Assembly: GCF_021648855.1 (NCBI RefSeq) | Contig: NZ_JAKJHX010000045.1 | Span: 1-33,816, forward strand | DNA: 33,816 nt | Direction: 5' to 3' | Source: Tychonema litorale BBK16 | Lineage (GTDB): Bacteria; Cyanobacteriota; Cyanobacteriia; Cyanobacteriales; Microcoleaceae | Shown: positions 1 to 7,346 of the stretch, in pieces | Layout: each line of letters begins with the position of its first letter | Numbering within the stretch: position 1 is the stretch's first letter | The notes under the pieces: model-generated | The model's database searches: none | What the model was told of the DNA's origin: nothing | The model's input: only the letters and a program-made list of their open reading frames with translations | Made by a program: the position numbers and the translations under genes

Positions 1-1
1 A

Positions 2-2686
2 ATGAACGCCGACGGCAGCCTGGATACTGCTTTCAACCCCACTGGCGGCATGAATGGCGATGTCTATTCGATCGCCATTGACAAAGGGCGCAGCATCTAC
101 TACACCCCCAACGCCGGATTTAACGGTGTAGACACCTTTCAATACACCGCCACCGACGGCATCGCCTCCACACCTACCACCGTCACAGTCCTCGTCAACG
201 ACTCCCCTGCACTAGATAATTCCGGCATCCCCACTCTCAACCCCCAAAACCAAAACGACAGCGCCAGCACAGGTACGCTGATTAGCACCATCATCGCCAA
301 CCTCGGCGGCACAGGCATCATCGATCCCAACGCCAGCGCCTTACAAGGTATTGCCATCACCAACCTCGACACCACTAACGGCACTTGGCAATACACCACC
401 AACGGCACAACCTGGAATAACGCCCCAGCCGTTTCTGCCACCAACGCCTTACTATTAGCTAGTAATGCCAACACCAAAATCCGATTTGTTCCCAATCCAG
501 GTTATAATGGCACTCTCACCAACGCCCTCACTTTTGCCGCCTGGGATCAAATTACCGGCATCAATGGCGGTGCAGCCAACTACACCACAGACCGAACAAA
601 TAACACTACATCAAGTGTTTTCAGTAGAGCTACTGAAACTGCCAATATTGCAATTAATCCCGTTCCCACTGTTACCAGTGTTAGTGCCACGACAGTAGAC
701 GGGACTTACGGTATTGGTACATCCATTGATATCACCGTTCAATTCTCTCAAATAGTTAACGTCACGGGTACGCCGAAACTTAGTTTAGCAGGTGTAACTT
801 CTGTTGCGAATTACATCTCAGGCAACGCTAGCAACACTTTAACATTTCGGTACATAGTAGCAGCAGGTGATAGCAGTCCAGACTTAGACTATATTTCCAC
901 AACTGCTTTATCCCTGAGCGGGGGTACTATTAAGAATGCGGCCAATGGTGATGCCATCTTAACTTTAGTAACTCCCGGTGCAGCGAATTCTTTGGGAGCT
1001 TCCAAAGCAATAGTTATTGATGGCCTTGCACCCACAGTTGCTTTAACATCAACTTCAGCAACAACAATAAATACACCATTTTTAGTCACAGCAACTTTTA
1101 GTGAAAATGTGACAGGATTTAGTTCGAGTGGCATTAATGTTACTAACGGTACGGTTAGCGGTTTTACAGGTAGCGGCACGACTTATAATTTTACAGTCAC
1201 ACCTACTGCTGATGGTAATGTCACAGTTGATGTACCTGCGGCTAAAGCTACTGATACTGCAAGTAATAACAATACCGCTGCAACTCAACTGACTCGTACT
1301 GCTAATATCACCGCACCTACTGCCAGCTTGGGTGCAGTTTCCAACATTACTACAGCGGGTGGTACAAGTCAGACATTAACAGTTACTTTCAGTGATAGTA
1401 GTGGAGTTGATGTTACCAGTTTAGATAATTCTGATATTGTTGTAAATTGGTCAGGTGGTGCAATTCCCGCTACATTTGTCAGCGTTGATACTAACAGTAA
1501 CGGTACGCCTCGCACGGCAACTTATTCACTGACTCCACCTGGGGGAAGTTGGGATAACACAGATAATCGCAGTTACGCTGTTAATTTGCAAGCATCGCAA
1601 GTAAAAGATAGTTTTGGCAATCAAGTTTTAGGTAGAAATTTAGGCAGTTTTACCGTTAACATTGCCACGCCAATACCAATTCCGACTCCAATACCAATTC
1701 CCACGCCAATAACAGGTACTCCCGCTGTCATTCTCATTCAACCACTCGGCAGTACCGATGTACTTGAAAGCTTAGGCAACGATATATACAAAGTGCGACT
1801 AAATACTCAGCCAATTGCTAATGTCACCGTTGCTATTACCCCTGGAACCCAAGTTACTGTCAGCCAACCTGCCCTTACTTTTACTCCCGCCAATTGGAAT
1901 GTCGCCCAAACGTTAACGGTGACTGCGGTTGACGATGCGGTTGTTGAGGGCGATCGCACCAACACAATTAGCCACGCCACCACCAGCAATGACACATTGT
2001 ATAATAATCTCGTCGTCCCTCTCACAGTCAATATCAGTGATAACGATAACTTAGGCGATGTCAAAACCTTGTTGAAAAAGTCAGTAATCGGTTTGACAGA
2101 TAAGGACGATCGCATCACAGGATCGGCTTTAAACGATATTATCCACGCACGCCCCGGTAATGATTATCTTGATGGCAAAGCAGGCGATGACTTGCTTTAC
2201 GGACAAAAAGGGGATGACGGTATCAGCGGTGGTGATGGCAATGACATTATTTTTGGCGGCCAAGGGATTGATTTTATTCAGGGTGACGGCGCCCTTGACA
2301 TGATTTACGGAGGTAAGGAAAACGATCGCCTTTACGGGGGCGATGGCGACGATATATTGTTTGGCGACGGGGGCAATGATTACTTATTTGGAGAAATGGG
2401 TGCCGACACTCTCACAGGCGGATTGGGTTTTGATGTGTTTGCGATCGCGATCGGTAGTGGTGGAACAAGCTTAGCCGCAGCCGATGTGATTACTGATTTT
2501 ACCCTAAATCAAGACAAAATTGATTTAATTGGCCCCCTTGCTTTTAACCAGTTAAATATCTCTCAAGGGACGGGTCTAAATATTACCGATACTATAATTC
2601 AGCATCAGGTAACAGGGGAATATTTAGCTGTATTGAAAGGAGTGAGTGCCAGCACTATAATTCAGGTAGTGACTTTTGTGGTGTAG
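2..2686 (+). CDS. Large secreted RTX/Ig-like calcium-binding protein, 3' part
   Basis: This is the C-terminal part of a repeat-rich extracellular protein; the frame is open at the left edge, so the first Met is probably internal. The first ~25 residues (ADGSLDTAFNPTGG) match a delta-60 type repeat. A cadherin/Big-like segment (YTPNAGFNGVDTFQYTATDG) follows, then several Ig-like beta domains to about residue 560, a Pro-Ile-Thr linker near 562-577, a Calx-beta-like domain near 580-690 (TVTAVDDAVVEGDRT) and RTX nonapeptide repeats at about 700-806 (GGxGxDxxxG type). The tail after the RTX block (VITDFTLNQDKIDL) is the usual end of type I secretion substrates. By family knowledge it should leave the cell through a TolC-type channel and bind Ca2+ outside; an adhesin or sheath role is inference. 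No secretion gene lies next to it here. Confidence 0.85.
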   Translation: MNADGSLDTAFNPTGGMNGDVYSIAIDKGRSIYYTPNAGFNGVDTFQYTATDGIASTPTTVTVLVNDSPALDNSGIPTLNPQNQNDSASTGTLISTIIANLGGTGIIDPNASALQGIAITNLDTTNGTWQYTTNGTTWNNAPAVSATNALLLASNANTKIRFVPNPGYNGTLTNALTFAAWDQITGINGGAANYTTDRTNNTTSSVFSRATETANIAINPVPTVTSVSATTVDGTYGIGTSIDITVQFSQIVNVTGTPKLSLAGVTSVANYISGNASNTLTFRYIVAAGDSSPDLDYISTTALSLSGGTIKNAANGDAILTLVTPGAANSLGASKAIVIDGLAPTVALTSTSATTINTPFLVTATFSENVTGFSSSGINVTNGTVSGFTGSGTTYNFTVTPTADGNVTVDVPAAKATDTASNNNTAATQLTRTANITAPTASLGAVSNITTAGGTSQTLTVTFSDSSGVDVTSLDNSDIVVNWSGGAIPATFVSVDTNSNGTPRTATYSLTPPGGSWDNTDNRSYAVNLQASQVKDSFGNQVLGRNLGSFTVNIATPIPIPTPIPIPTPITGTPAVILIQPLGSTDVLESLGNDIYKVRLNTQPIANVTVAITPGTQVTVSQPALTFTPANWNVAQTLTVTAVDDAVVEGDRTNTISHATTSNDTLYNNLVVPLTVNISDNDNLGDVKTLLKKSVIGLTDKDDRITGSALNDIIHARPGNDYLDGKAGDDLLYGQKGDDGISGGDGNDIIFGGQGIDFIQGDGALDMIYGGKENDRLYGGDGDDILFGDGGNDYLFGEMGADTLTGGLGFDVFAIAIGSGGTSLAAADVITDFTLNQDKIDLIGPLAFNQLNISQGTGLNITDTIIQHQVTGEYLAVLKGVSASTIIQVVTFVV

Positions 2687-2760
2687 AGGTCGGCGATACC
2701 GATAAATTTTGCATCTCACCAAACGATACTATTTATGCTCTAATTTAAAATTAGACTGTT

Positions 2761-2949
2761 ATGTCTCAAAAAAATAAAACCCCTGTGGTTATTTTATCTC
2801 TGATGATGACGATCGCGATCGTAGGCACTTTCCTATGGTGGTTTGCAAGTCGCAGTAGCATAAATCTCCCGACTCCACCGTCACCAACTCGGACTCTTCC
2901 CAAGGCGCCGACACCGAAACCGCGATCGTCATTCGATTTTAGATTTTAG
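2761..2949 (+). CDS. Short membrane-anchored ORF, possible N-terminal stub of a longer secreted protein
   Basis: It encodes 62 residues: a charged start (MSQKNK), one hydrophobic segment at about 8-28 ending in LWWF, then a Pro/Thr-rich stretch (PTPPSPTRTLPKAPTPKP). This resembles the N-terminus plus linker of cyanobacterial PstS-like substrate-binding proteins as I remember them, but the binding domain is missing. The frame ends in a TAG supplied by a heptamer repeat (TTTTAGA units) at 2933-2956, so the gene may have been cut short by that repeat or by a deletion. No clear Shine-Dalgarno sequence is visible. It could also be a genuine small membrane protein or not expressed at all. Confidence 0.4.
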   Translation: MSQKNKTPVVILSLMMTIAIVGTFLWWFASRSSINLPTPPSPTRTLPKAPTPKPRSSFDFRF

Positions 2950-2959
2950 ATTTTGGATT
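2933..2959. repeat. Heptamer tandem repeat (ATTTTAG type)
   Basis: About three units of a 7-bp repeat (ATTTTAG, ATTTTAG, ATTTTGG). The same repeat in opposite orientation lies at 25630-25665. At both places the repeat gives the stop codon of the adjoining gene after Arg-Phe. Confidence 0.6.
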
Positions 2960-3038
2960 GATTCGATGGATAAATCCGGGGGTTTGTACCATCAAGAAAT
3001 TTTTGGTTAACTCTCCGATAGATAGAGGATTTTTTAGC

Positions 3039-3428
3039 TTACTTCAAAGCTGGCTTGACAACCAGAATCCCTTTACCTGGGCCTTCATAAATTTCAACCC
3101 TAGATACTTGTCCACTACCAGCATAATATGTTACATCTGCTTTGGATCTAGATGGCATTGATTGCCAAACACCATCTGGTGAAAACACCAAATTAGTTGT
3201 GAATCCATCATTCCAAGTAATTATAATTTGATTGGGATCTTGCTTAATTGAACAGCCGATTGTTTGTGCTTGCTTTTGATTTTGTCCATAAAAACTGCAC
3301 TGAGATTTATAATTCTCAGTAGATTTTTTTGTCTGGGCTTGAGCACCGATACCGAAAGTGGTGACAGATGCTAGGAGCACATTTGCTACCAAAGCCGCTT
3401 TATAAAACAAAGATGAGTTGAGTTTCAT
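3039..3428 (-). CDS. Small secreted protein of unknown function
   Basis: A 129-residue product with a clear Sec signal peptide: MKLNSSLFYK, then a hydrophobic core to about residue 24, and a likely cut after AQA at about 29-31. The mature part of ~98 residues has two cysteines (in QCSF and GCSI) that could form a disulfide, and a beta-rich pattern (IIITWNDGF, TTNLVFSPDGVWQSM, ADVTYYAGSGQVSRVEIYEG). I do not recognise the family. It looks like one of the small cyanobacterial periplasmic proteins with an NTF- or lipocalin-sized beta fold, but this is only an impression. It is followed on the same strand by no close gene, so it is probably monocistronic. Confidence 0.7.
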   Translation of the reverse strand: MKLNSSLFYKAALVANVLLASVTTFGIGAQAQTKKSTENYKSQCSFYGQNQKQAQTIGCSIKQDPNQIIITWNDGFTTNLVFSPDGVWQSMPSRSKADVTYYAGSGQVSRVEIYEGPGKGILVVKPALK

Positions 3429-3489
3429 AGGTTCGGAAATTTAGAGAAGAATAGCTGGCTTTATGTTATCACAATAATCGTTAATTTGG

Positions 3490-3622
3490 TAGGGGCAATT
3501 CATGAATTTCCCTAGGGGTAATTCATGAATCGCCCTAGGGGTAATTCATGAATCGCCCTAGGGGCAATTCCTGAAATTTAGTAGGGGCAATTCATGAATT
3601 GCCCCTACTAAATTTCAGGAAT
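3490..3622. repeat. Tandem 'TAGGGG(C/T)AATTCATGAAT' repeats ending in a 56-bp perfect palindrome
   Basis: Five copies of a ~23-bp unit starting TAGGGGCAATTC lie at 3490, 3513, 3536, 3559 and 3582. The last one and its mirror form a perfect palindrome with 28-bp arms and no loop at 3567-3622, 18 bp beyond the stop of the cellulose synthase gene. It could fold as a long RNA hairpin and act as a terminator for that gene, but the repeated units suggest a mobile or amplified extragenic element. Confidence 0.8.
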
Positions 3623-3640
3623 CAGGGCACGGATATGTTG

Positions 3641-6079
3641 CTAAACTTGAGAAACTGCGATCGCCCTAACTTCTCTGTCTCTCTCAAAAATAGCTCGCGG
3701 TTTAAAAGCAATTTTTAACAACAGCCAAAGCGATCGCAATTCTCCCGGAGTCTCCTGACGCAACCACTGTCCCGGCCGACAATAGAGCATTTCAATCAAA
3801 CAACGGTGTTGACTAATATTGAGGCGATCGAAGGCAATTCGTACAATGGGAAATCCTACTGTGTGAGCACTTGAATCCAAGGACAATTTATCCCTAACTA
3901 ACTCAATCTTCGCTACAGAAATCAAACATTTCTCTTCCATGATTTCCAAAGTCGCTGCATCACAATCTATCAAATCTATAGGAAAACTATGCTCTTTGTC
4001 CAACGGGCGCATTGACTGCAATGGCTGCCTAGATTTGACTGTTGTACCCTGTGATAAACTTTCCGTTACTGCATATTTGGGTAAATTTTCTGTTGTGAAA
4101 TCAGTATCTTTTCTACCTTTACCTTTACTAGCAAAACTTGGCTGCTGAGTCAGGGTAACTTCAGCACCACTTTCCGAAATCATCGTAGTTATACCCCAAA
4201 AACTTTCACCGTTAATATTCAATTGTACAACCCGGCGCAAATTGAACCACTCATAAATATCCGGTTTAGGAATATCCACCAAAATCAGCAACGCAATCCC
4301 CAACATTAGCAAATTGTAAGCACTCCAAATCCAGCCAAAACTCGTCCCTTTCAACGCATCTGCACTTGTTGAAAATTCATGTACACCACCAAAATTGTGC
4401 AATAAATAAATGTTGAGATTTTGGCACAAACCGCAGGCTGTAGCTACAAACAAGATGATTAAAGGCCATCCCAAATTCCAGTTAAAATGAAACCGATCGC
4501 TAGCAATGCCTTTTGGTGTCACTTTGAATCCTTTCCCAAACGGATTCAGCATCGCACTCACCACCGTCACCGCTAAAGGGATACACTGGACAAAGGAGTA
4601 AACATCGGAAAGCAAAGCCGATCGCGATCGACGGTTCAGCCAAGCAAATACTGTAAGTTGTACCGAATAGTAAGGCAGAAAAAAGTACAATAATTCCTGG
4701 GAATTTGTCCGCAAAGGAAGTATGCCTAAAAACCAATAAGCCAAAGGTATGAACAGAAATAAAACCCTGGTTAAACTGGTGAACCAGTGCAGCAATCCTT
4801 CCAAGTGAGACAGTCTTTGGCGGAATTTCAGGCCGTGAATTGTTAAAGGATTGGAATCAATAAAAAATGCTTGAAGTGTGCCTTGGGCCCACCGTAATCT
4901 CTGAGTTAGGTGAGCATCTATATTTTCCGCAGCTAAACCAGCACTTAATTTTTCATTTAAATAAACTAAGCGATATCCTGTCGCTGACAGCCGAATTCCT
5001 GTAAAATAATCTTCGCAAACTGAATTGGTGACAAAGCCTCCCACTGCTTCTAAAGCACTACGTCTGAGGACAAAAGATGTGCCACAACAAACTACGCTTT
5101 CTGCACCATCTTTGATGATTTGAATTTGCCGATAAAATACTTCTTCTTCGGAAGTGAGAATATTTTCTAATCCTAGATTGCGGGCGATGGGATCGTGATT
5201 GTAAAAGCTTTGGGGAGTTTGGACTAAAGCGATTTCTGGATTCTGAAAAAATCCGATTGTTCTAGCTAAAAAGTTGGTTGTTGGAATAAAGTCTGCATCG
5301 AAAACAACTATGAGTTCCCCAGTTGTTAAATCTTTGGCATGATTGATATTTCCAGCTTTTGCATGGATGTGTTCTGGTCTACTTATATATTCACATCCCA
5401 ATTCTTTTGATAATAATTTGATTTCAGGACGTTGAGTATCATCCAGCAAATATATTGTTTTGTTGTGATAGTTTAGAGCTTGACAACCGATGATTGTCCG
5501 CCGCAAAATAAATGCTGGTTCGTTGTAAGTTGGGATGAAAATATCTACTGTAGGGGCAAAGTCTCCCGACTCAACGGCAATTGCCATGCGATCGGCTTCT
5601 GCGCGACGGTCTTTCACTCTCAGCATTAGGTAAAGTTGAATACTGCTGCTGAAAATCATTAACATTTCGAGGAAAAACAGCCCCAAACTAAAGATACCAT
5701 TGAGGGGATTGCTTAAATTGAGAGTTGCGAGCGATCGCCACAAAACGTATCGAATAGTCAAAGCCAAAACTATCGAGATGACTACAGCCTGTGACCATTT
5801 CTGCGGTTGAGGCGAAATTTTAATGGTCGCGAAGACTGTTGAGACGAGGATGACAGTGGGGATTAATAAATACATCTCGCTGATAGCAGGCACTTGCGTC
5901 CACACAGGCGGGTTTTGTTGCCAGATGTTGATTTGGGTGAAAATATCGCTGACAGTACCTTGACCGCACAACCAGGCTATACTCATTGTACTTGCGAAAC
6001 CAAATAGCCCTAATACGACTAAAGTGGCGATCGGCACGCGGTGTTTAAAGCCTTGAAGGTTAAATCTTGAATTTGCCAT
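3641..6079 (-). CDS. Cellulose synthase catalytic subunit-like glycosyltransferase (GT2, BcsA family)
   Basis: An 812-residue inner-membrane processive glycosyltransferase, by family predicted to polymerise glucose from UDP-glucose into a beta-1,4-glucan and export it. Membrane segments lie near 15-36, 68-85, 97-120 and 127-153, the GT-A domain at about 175-400, and further membrane segments at 430-600. Catalytic motifs are all visible: DD at 213-214, DAD at 261-263, the acceptor-base motif ED at 356-357 and QRLRW at 393-397. The gating loop FKVTPKG is at 518-524. A PilZ-like C-terminal part begins near 612, but its c-di-GMP motifs are poor: the second Arg of RxxxR is missing and the (D/N)xSxxG motif has Met in the first position (MISESG, 633-638). 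No bcsB, bcsZ or HlyD-type partner lies nearby, as in several cyanobacteria. The polymer identity is inferred. Confidence 0.9.
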   Translation of the reverse strand: MANSRFNLQGFKHRVPIATLVVLGLFGFASTMSIAWLCGQGTVSDIFTQINIWQQNPPVWTQVPAISEMYLLIPTVILVSTVFATIKISPQPQKWSQAVVISIVLALTIRYVLWRSLATLNLSNPLNGIFSLGLFFLEMLMIFSSSIQLYLMLRVKDRRAEADRMAIAVESGDFAPTVDIFIPTYNEPAFILRRTIIGCQALNYHNKTIYLLDDTQRPEIKLLSKELGCEYISRPEHIHAKAGNINHAKDLTTGELIVVFDADFIPTTNFLARTIGFFQNPEIALVQTPQSFYNHDPIARNLGLENILTSEEEVFYRQIQIIKDGAESVVCCGTSFVLRRSALEAVGGFVTNSVCEDYFTGIRLSATGYRLVYLNEKLSAGLAAENIDAHLTQRLRWAQGTLQAFFIDSNPLTIHGLKFRQRLSHLEGLLHWFTSLTRVLFLFIPLAYWFLGILPLRTNSQELLYFFLPYYSVQLTVFAWLNRRSRSALLSDVYSFVQCIPLAVTVVSAMLNPFGKGFKVTPKGIASDRFHFNWNLGWPLIILFVATACGLCQNLNIYLLHNFGGVHEFSTSADALKGTSFGWIWSAYNLLMLGIALLILVDIPKPDIYEWFNLRRVVQLNINGESFWGITTMISESGAEVTLTQQPSFASKGKGRKDTDFTTENLPKYAVTESLSQGTTVKSRQPLQSMRPLDKEHSFPIDLIDCDAATLEIMEEKCLISVAKIELVRDKLSLDSSAHTVGFPIVRIAFDRLNISQHRCLIEMLYCRPGQWLRQETPGELRSLWLLLKIAFKPRAIFERDREVRAIAVSQV

Positions 6080-6164
6080 AAGTGAAATGTTCGATCGAGT
6101 TTACAACACGTTTCACAAACCATGTAAACACACTTTAACATTTTCACAATTTGATAGAAACAGA

Positions 6165-6435
6165 GGACACGGCAGTGCCCATAGGTGTCAACTTAAGGCT
6201 GAAACCTTTGAGAAATACGGGTTTTATGCCAAGTCTAGATCCCCCTAAATCCCCCTTAAGAAGGGGGACTTTGACCGGACTCTTGTCCCCCCCGACCTAA
6301 TGGGGGCTAGGGGGGATCTAGGCTTAACAGTCAAACACTATTCTGTGACTGGGTTTGACGTTAAGTTGACACCAATGGGCAGTGCCGTGTCCCTACCCCC
6401 ATAACTGTAGGGACACGGCACTGCCGTGTCCTCCT
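6165..6435. repeat. GGCAGTGCC hairpin repeat, copy 1 (interrupted)
   Basis: The left piece is at 6165-6179 and the right piece at 6378-6433, with arms around ACCCCCATAACT. Intact relatives of this element lie at 7131-7252, 18719-18833 and 27193-27283. Each has two GC-rich palindromic blocks (GGACACGGCAGTGCCGTGTC type) facing each other across a short spacer. Confidence 0.8.
6180..6377. mobile_element. MITE-like element inserted in a hairpin repeat, 9-bp target duplication
   Basis: The ends are inverted copies of CAT(A/T)GGTGTCAACTTAA (17 bp, one mismatch). The 9-bp sequence GGCAGTGCC is present directly on both sides (6171-6179 and 6378-6386) and would occur once in the uninterrupted hairpin repeat, so it is a target duplication. 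There is no ORF, so movement would depend on a transposase elsewhere. A nested C-rich inverted repeat (AAGTCTAGATCCCCCTA type) lies inside at about 6231-6330. Confidence 0.8.
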
Positions 6436-6482
6436 AATTCCCGTTTCCTCCTATCATTTCGATGCAACCGAAATTGATATAA

Positions 6483-7064
6483 CTAATCAACAACTTCCAA
6501 TTGCGAAATAGCATAGCGGGCGACAGTCAAACTAACCCTAGCCTGTTCCATTTCAGATAATTCTTCCCAAGACTTACTAAAAACCATCCCTAATTCCCCA
6601 CCGCCCGCATCAACATCTCGCATCGCATAGGCCAAAGGACGGGCAAAAACCTGCAAATCTTCCTCAGCCCACTGAGGTAAAATATCTACTACACACTCCA
6701 CCATTTGGTCAGCCAAAAGTTGATACTTAACTGTTGCATTTTGGACACTTTGAGCGATGCAGGCGAGTAAATCTTCAGGAAAGCGAGCAAACTTTTCGCG
6801 CAAAGACTTTTGCAAACTTGTAGTTAACCAGACTTGTTCCAATTGCGAGAATAATGCTTGTGACTTCAAGGAAATATCCGCGTCGCTGAAGGAATCTGAT
6901 AGTGCAAACTCCTGTTCTAAAGCCATCAAATAAGATTCTGATTCAAGCTGTGTAGGATTCCACGGGTAAGCAACATCGGTCTGAACAATTGTTGCCAGAA
7001 GTTCCATCTCGGCCTGAGTTTCACAGTCGCGAAAATATTGAGAATCAGGAGTTTGGGAAGCCAT
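6483..7064 (-). CDS. Conserved hypothetical protein, mostly helical and acidic
   Basis: A 194-residue protein starting MASQTPDSQYFRDCE. A longer frame runs to 7151, but those extra 28 codons are translated from the hairpin repeat at 7131 and from AT-rich leader DNA, so the inner ATG at 7064 is preferred. The protein is rich in Glu, Leu and Ala and seems all-helical, with no signal peptide, membrane segment or catalytic motif that I recognise. A conserved-looking C-terminus (GELGMVFSKSWEELSEMEQARVSLTVARYAISQLE) suggests a structured domain. It stands alone between two repeat elements. Function unknown; it is probably a cyanobacterial cytosolic protein. Confidence 0.7.
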   Translation of the reverse strand: MASQTPDSQYFRDCETQAEMELLATIVQTDVAYPWNPTQLESESYLMALEQEFALSDSFSDADISLKSQALFSQLEQVWLTTSLQKSLREKFARFPEDLLACIAQSVQNATVKYQLLADQMVECVVDILPQWAEEDLQVFARPLAYAMRDVDAGGGELGMVFSKSWEELSEMEQARVSLTVARYAISQLEVVD

Positions 7065-7130
7065 AACTTTATACCTAAATGGGAAAAAAATACAGAACAG
7101 GAATGAAAGGGAAGTACGAGTTACGAGTTG

Positions 7131-7252
7131 TAATATTAATTCCGGTTGCATCAGAATTATTAACCGAAAGTAGGAGACGGCAGTGCCGTGTCCCTACCCA
7201 AAATGATATTGTAGGGAAACGGCACTGCCGTCTCCGACCTATCATTCCGGTG
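7131..7252. repeat. GGCAGTGCC hairpin repeat, copy 2
   Basis: The core is two facing palindromes (GACGGCAGTGCCGTGTCC and GGAAACGGCACTGCCGTC) separated by ~20 bp. The flanks are TAATATTAATTCCGGTTGCA on the left and CCTATCATTCCGGTGC on the right, which are partly inverted copies of each other and are shared with the other copies. Confidence 0.8.
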
Positions 7253-7346
7253 CTCAACGTCCAAAACTTTGCTGTGCCGATCGCAGATTACTGAAACTAG
7301 CTACACCATCACCTCAATTGGTTCCGCAATCAGTCTCACTTTAACC

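Larger units (their letters stand above)
6080..6482. other. 403-bp gene-free stretch filled by nested repeat elements
   Basis: No gene seen. The first ~80 bp may hold the promoter of the cellulose synthase gene. The rest is a GGACACGGCAGTGCC hairpin element interrupted by a 198-bp inverted-repeat element, which itself contains C-rich repeats. The right end (to 6480) matches the flank of the same hairpin family elsewhere in the window. Confidence 0.7.

Noticed and set aside
7065..7151. Extended N-terminus of the hypothetical protein ending at 6483
   Set aside because: The added codons come from a hairpin repeat and AT-rich leader DNA; the ATG at 7064 gives a normal start.
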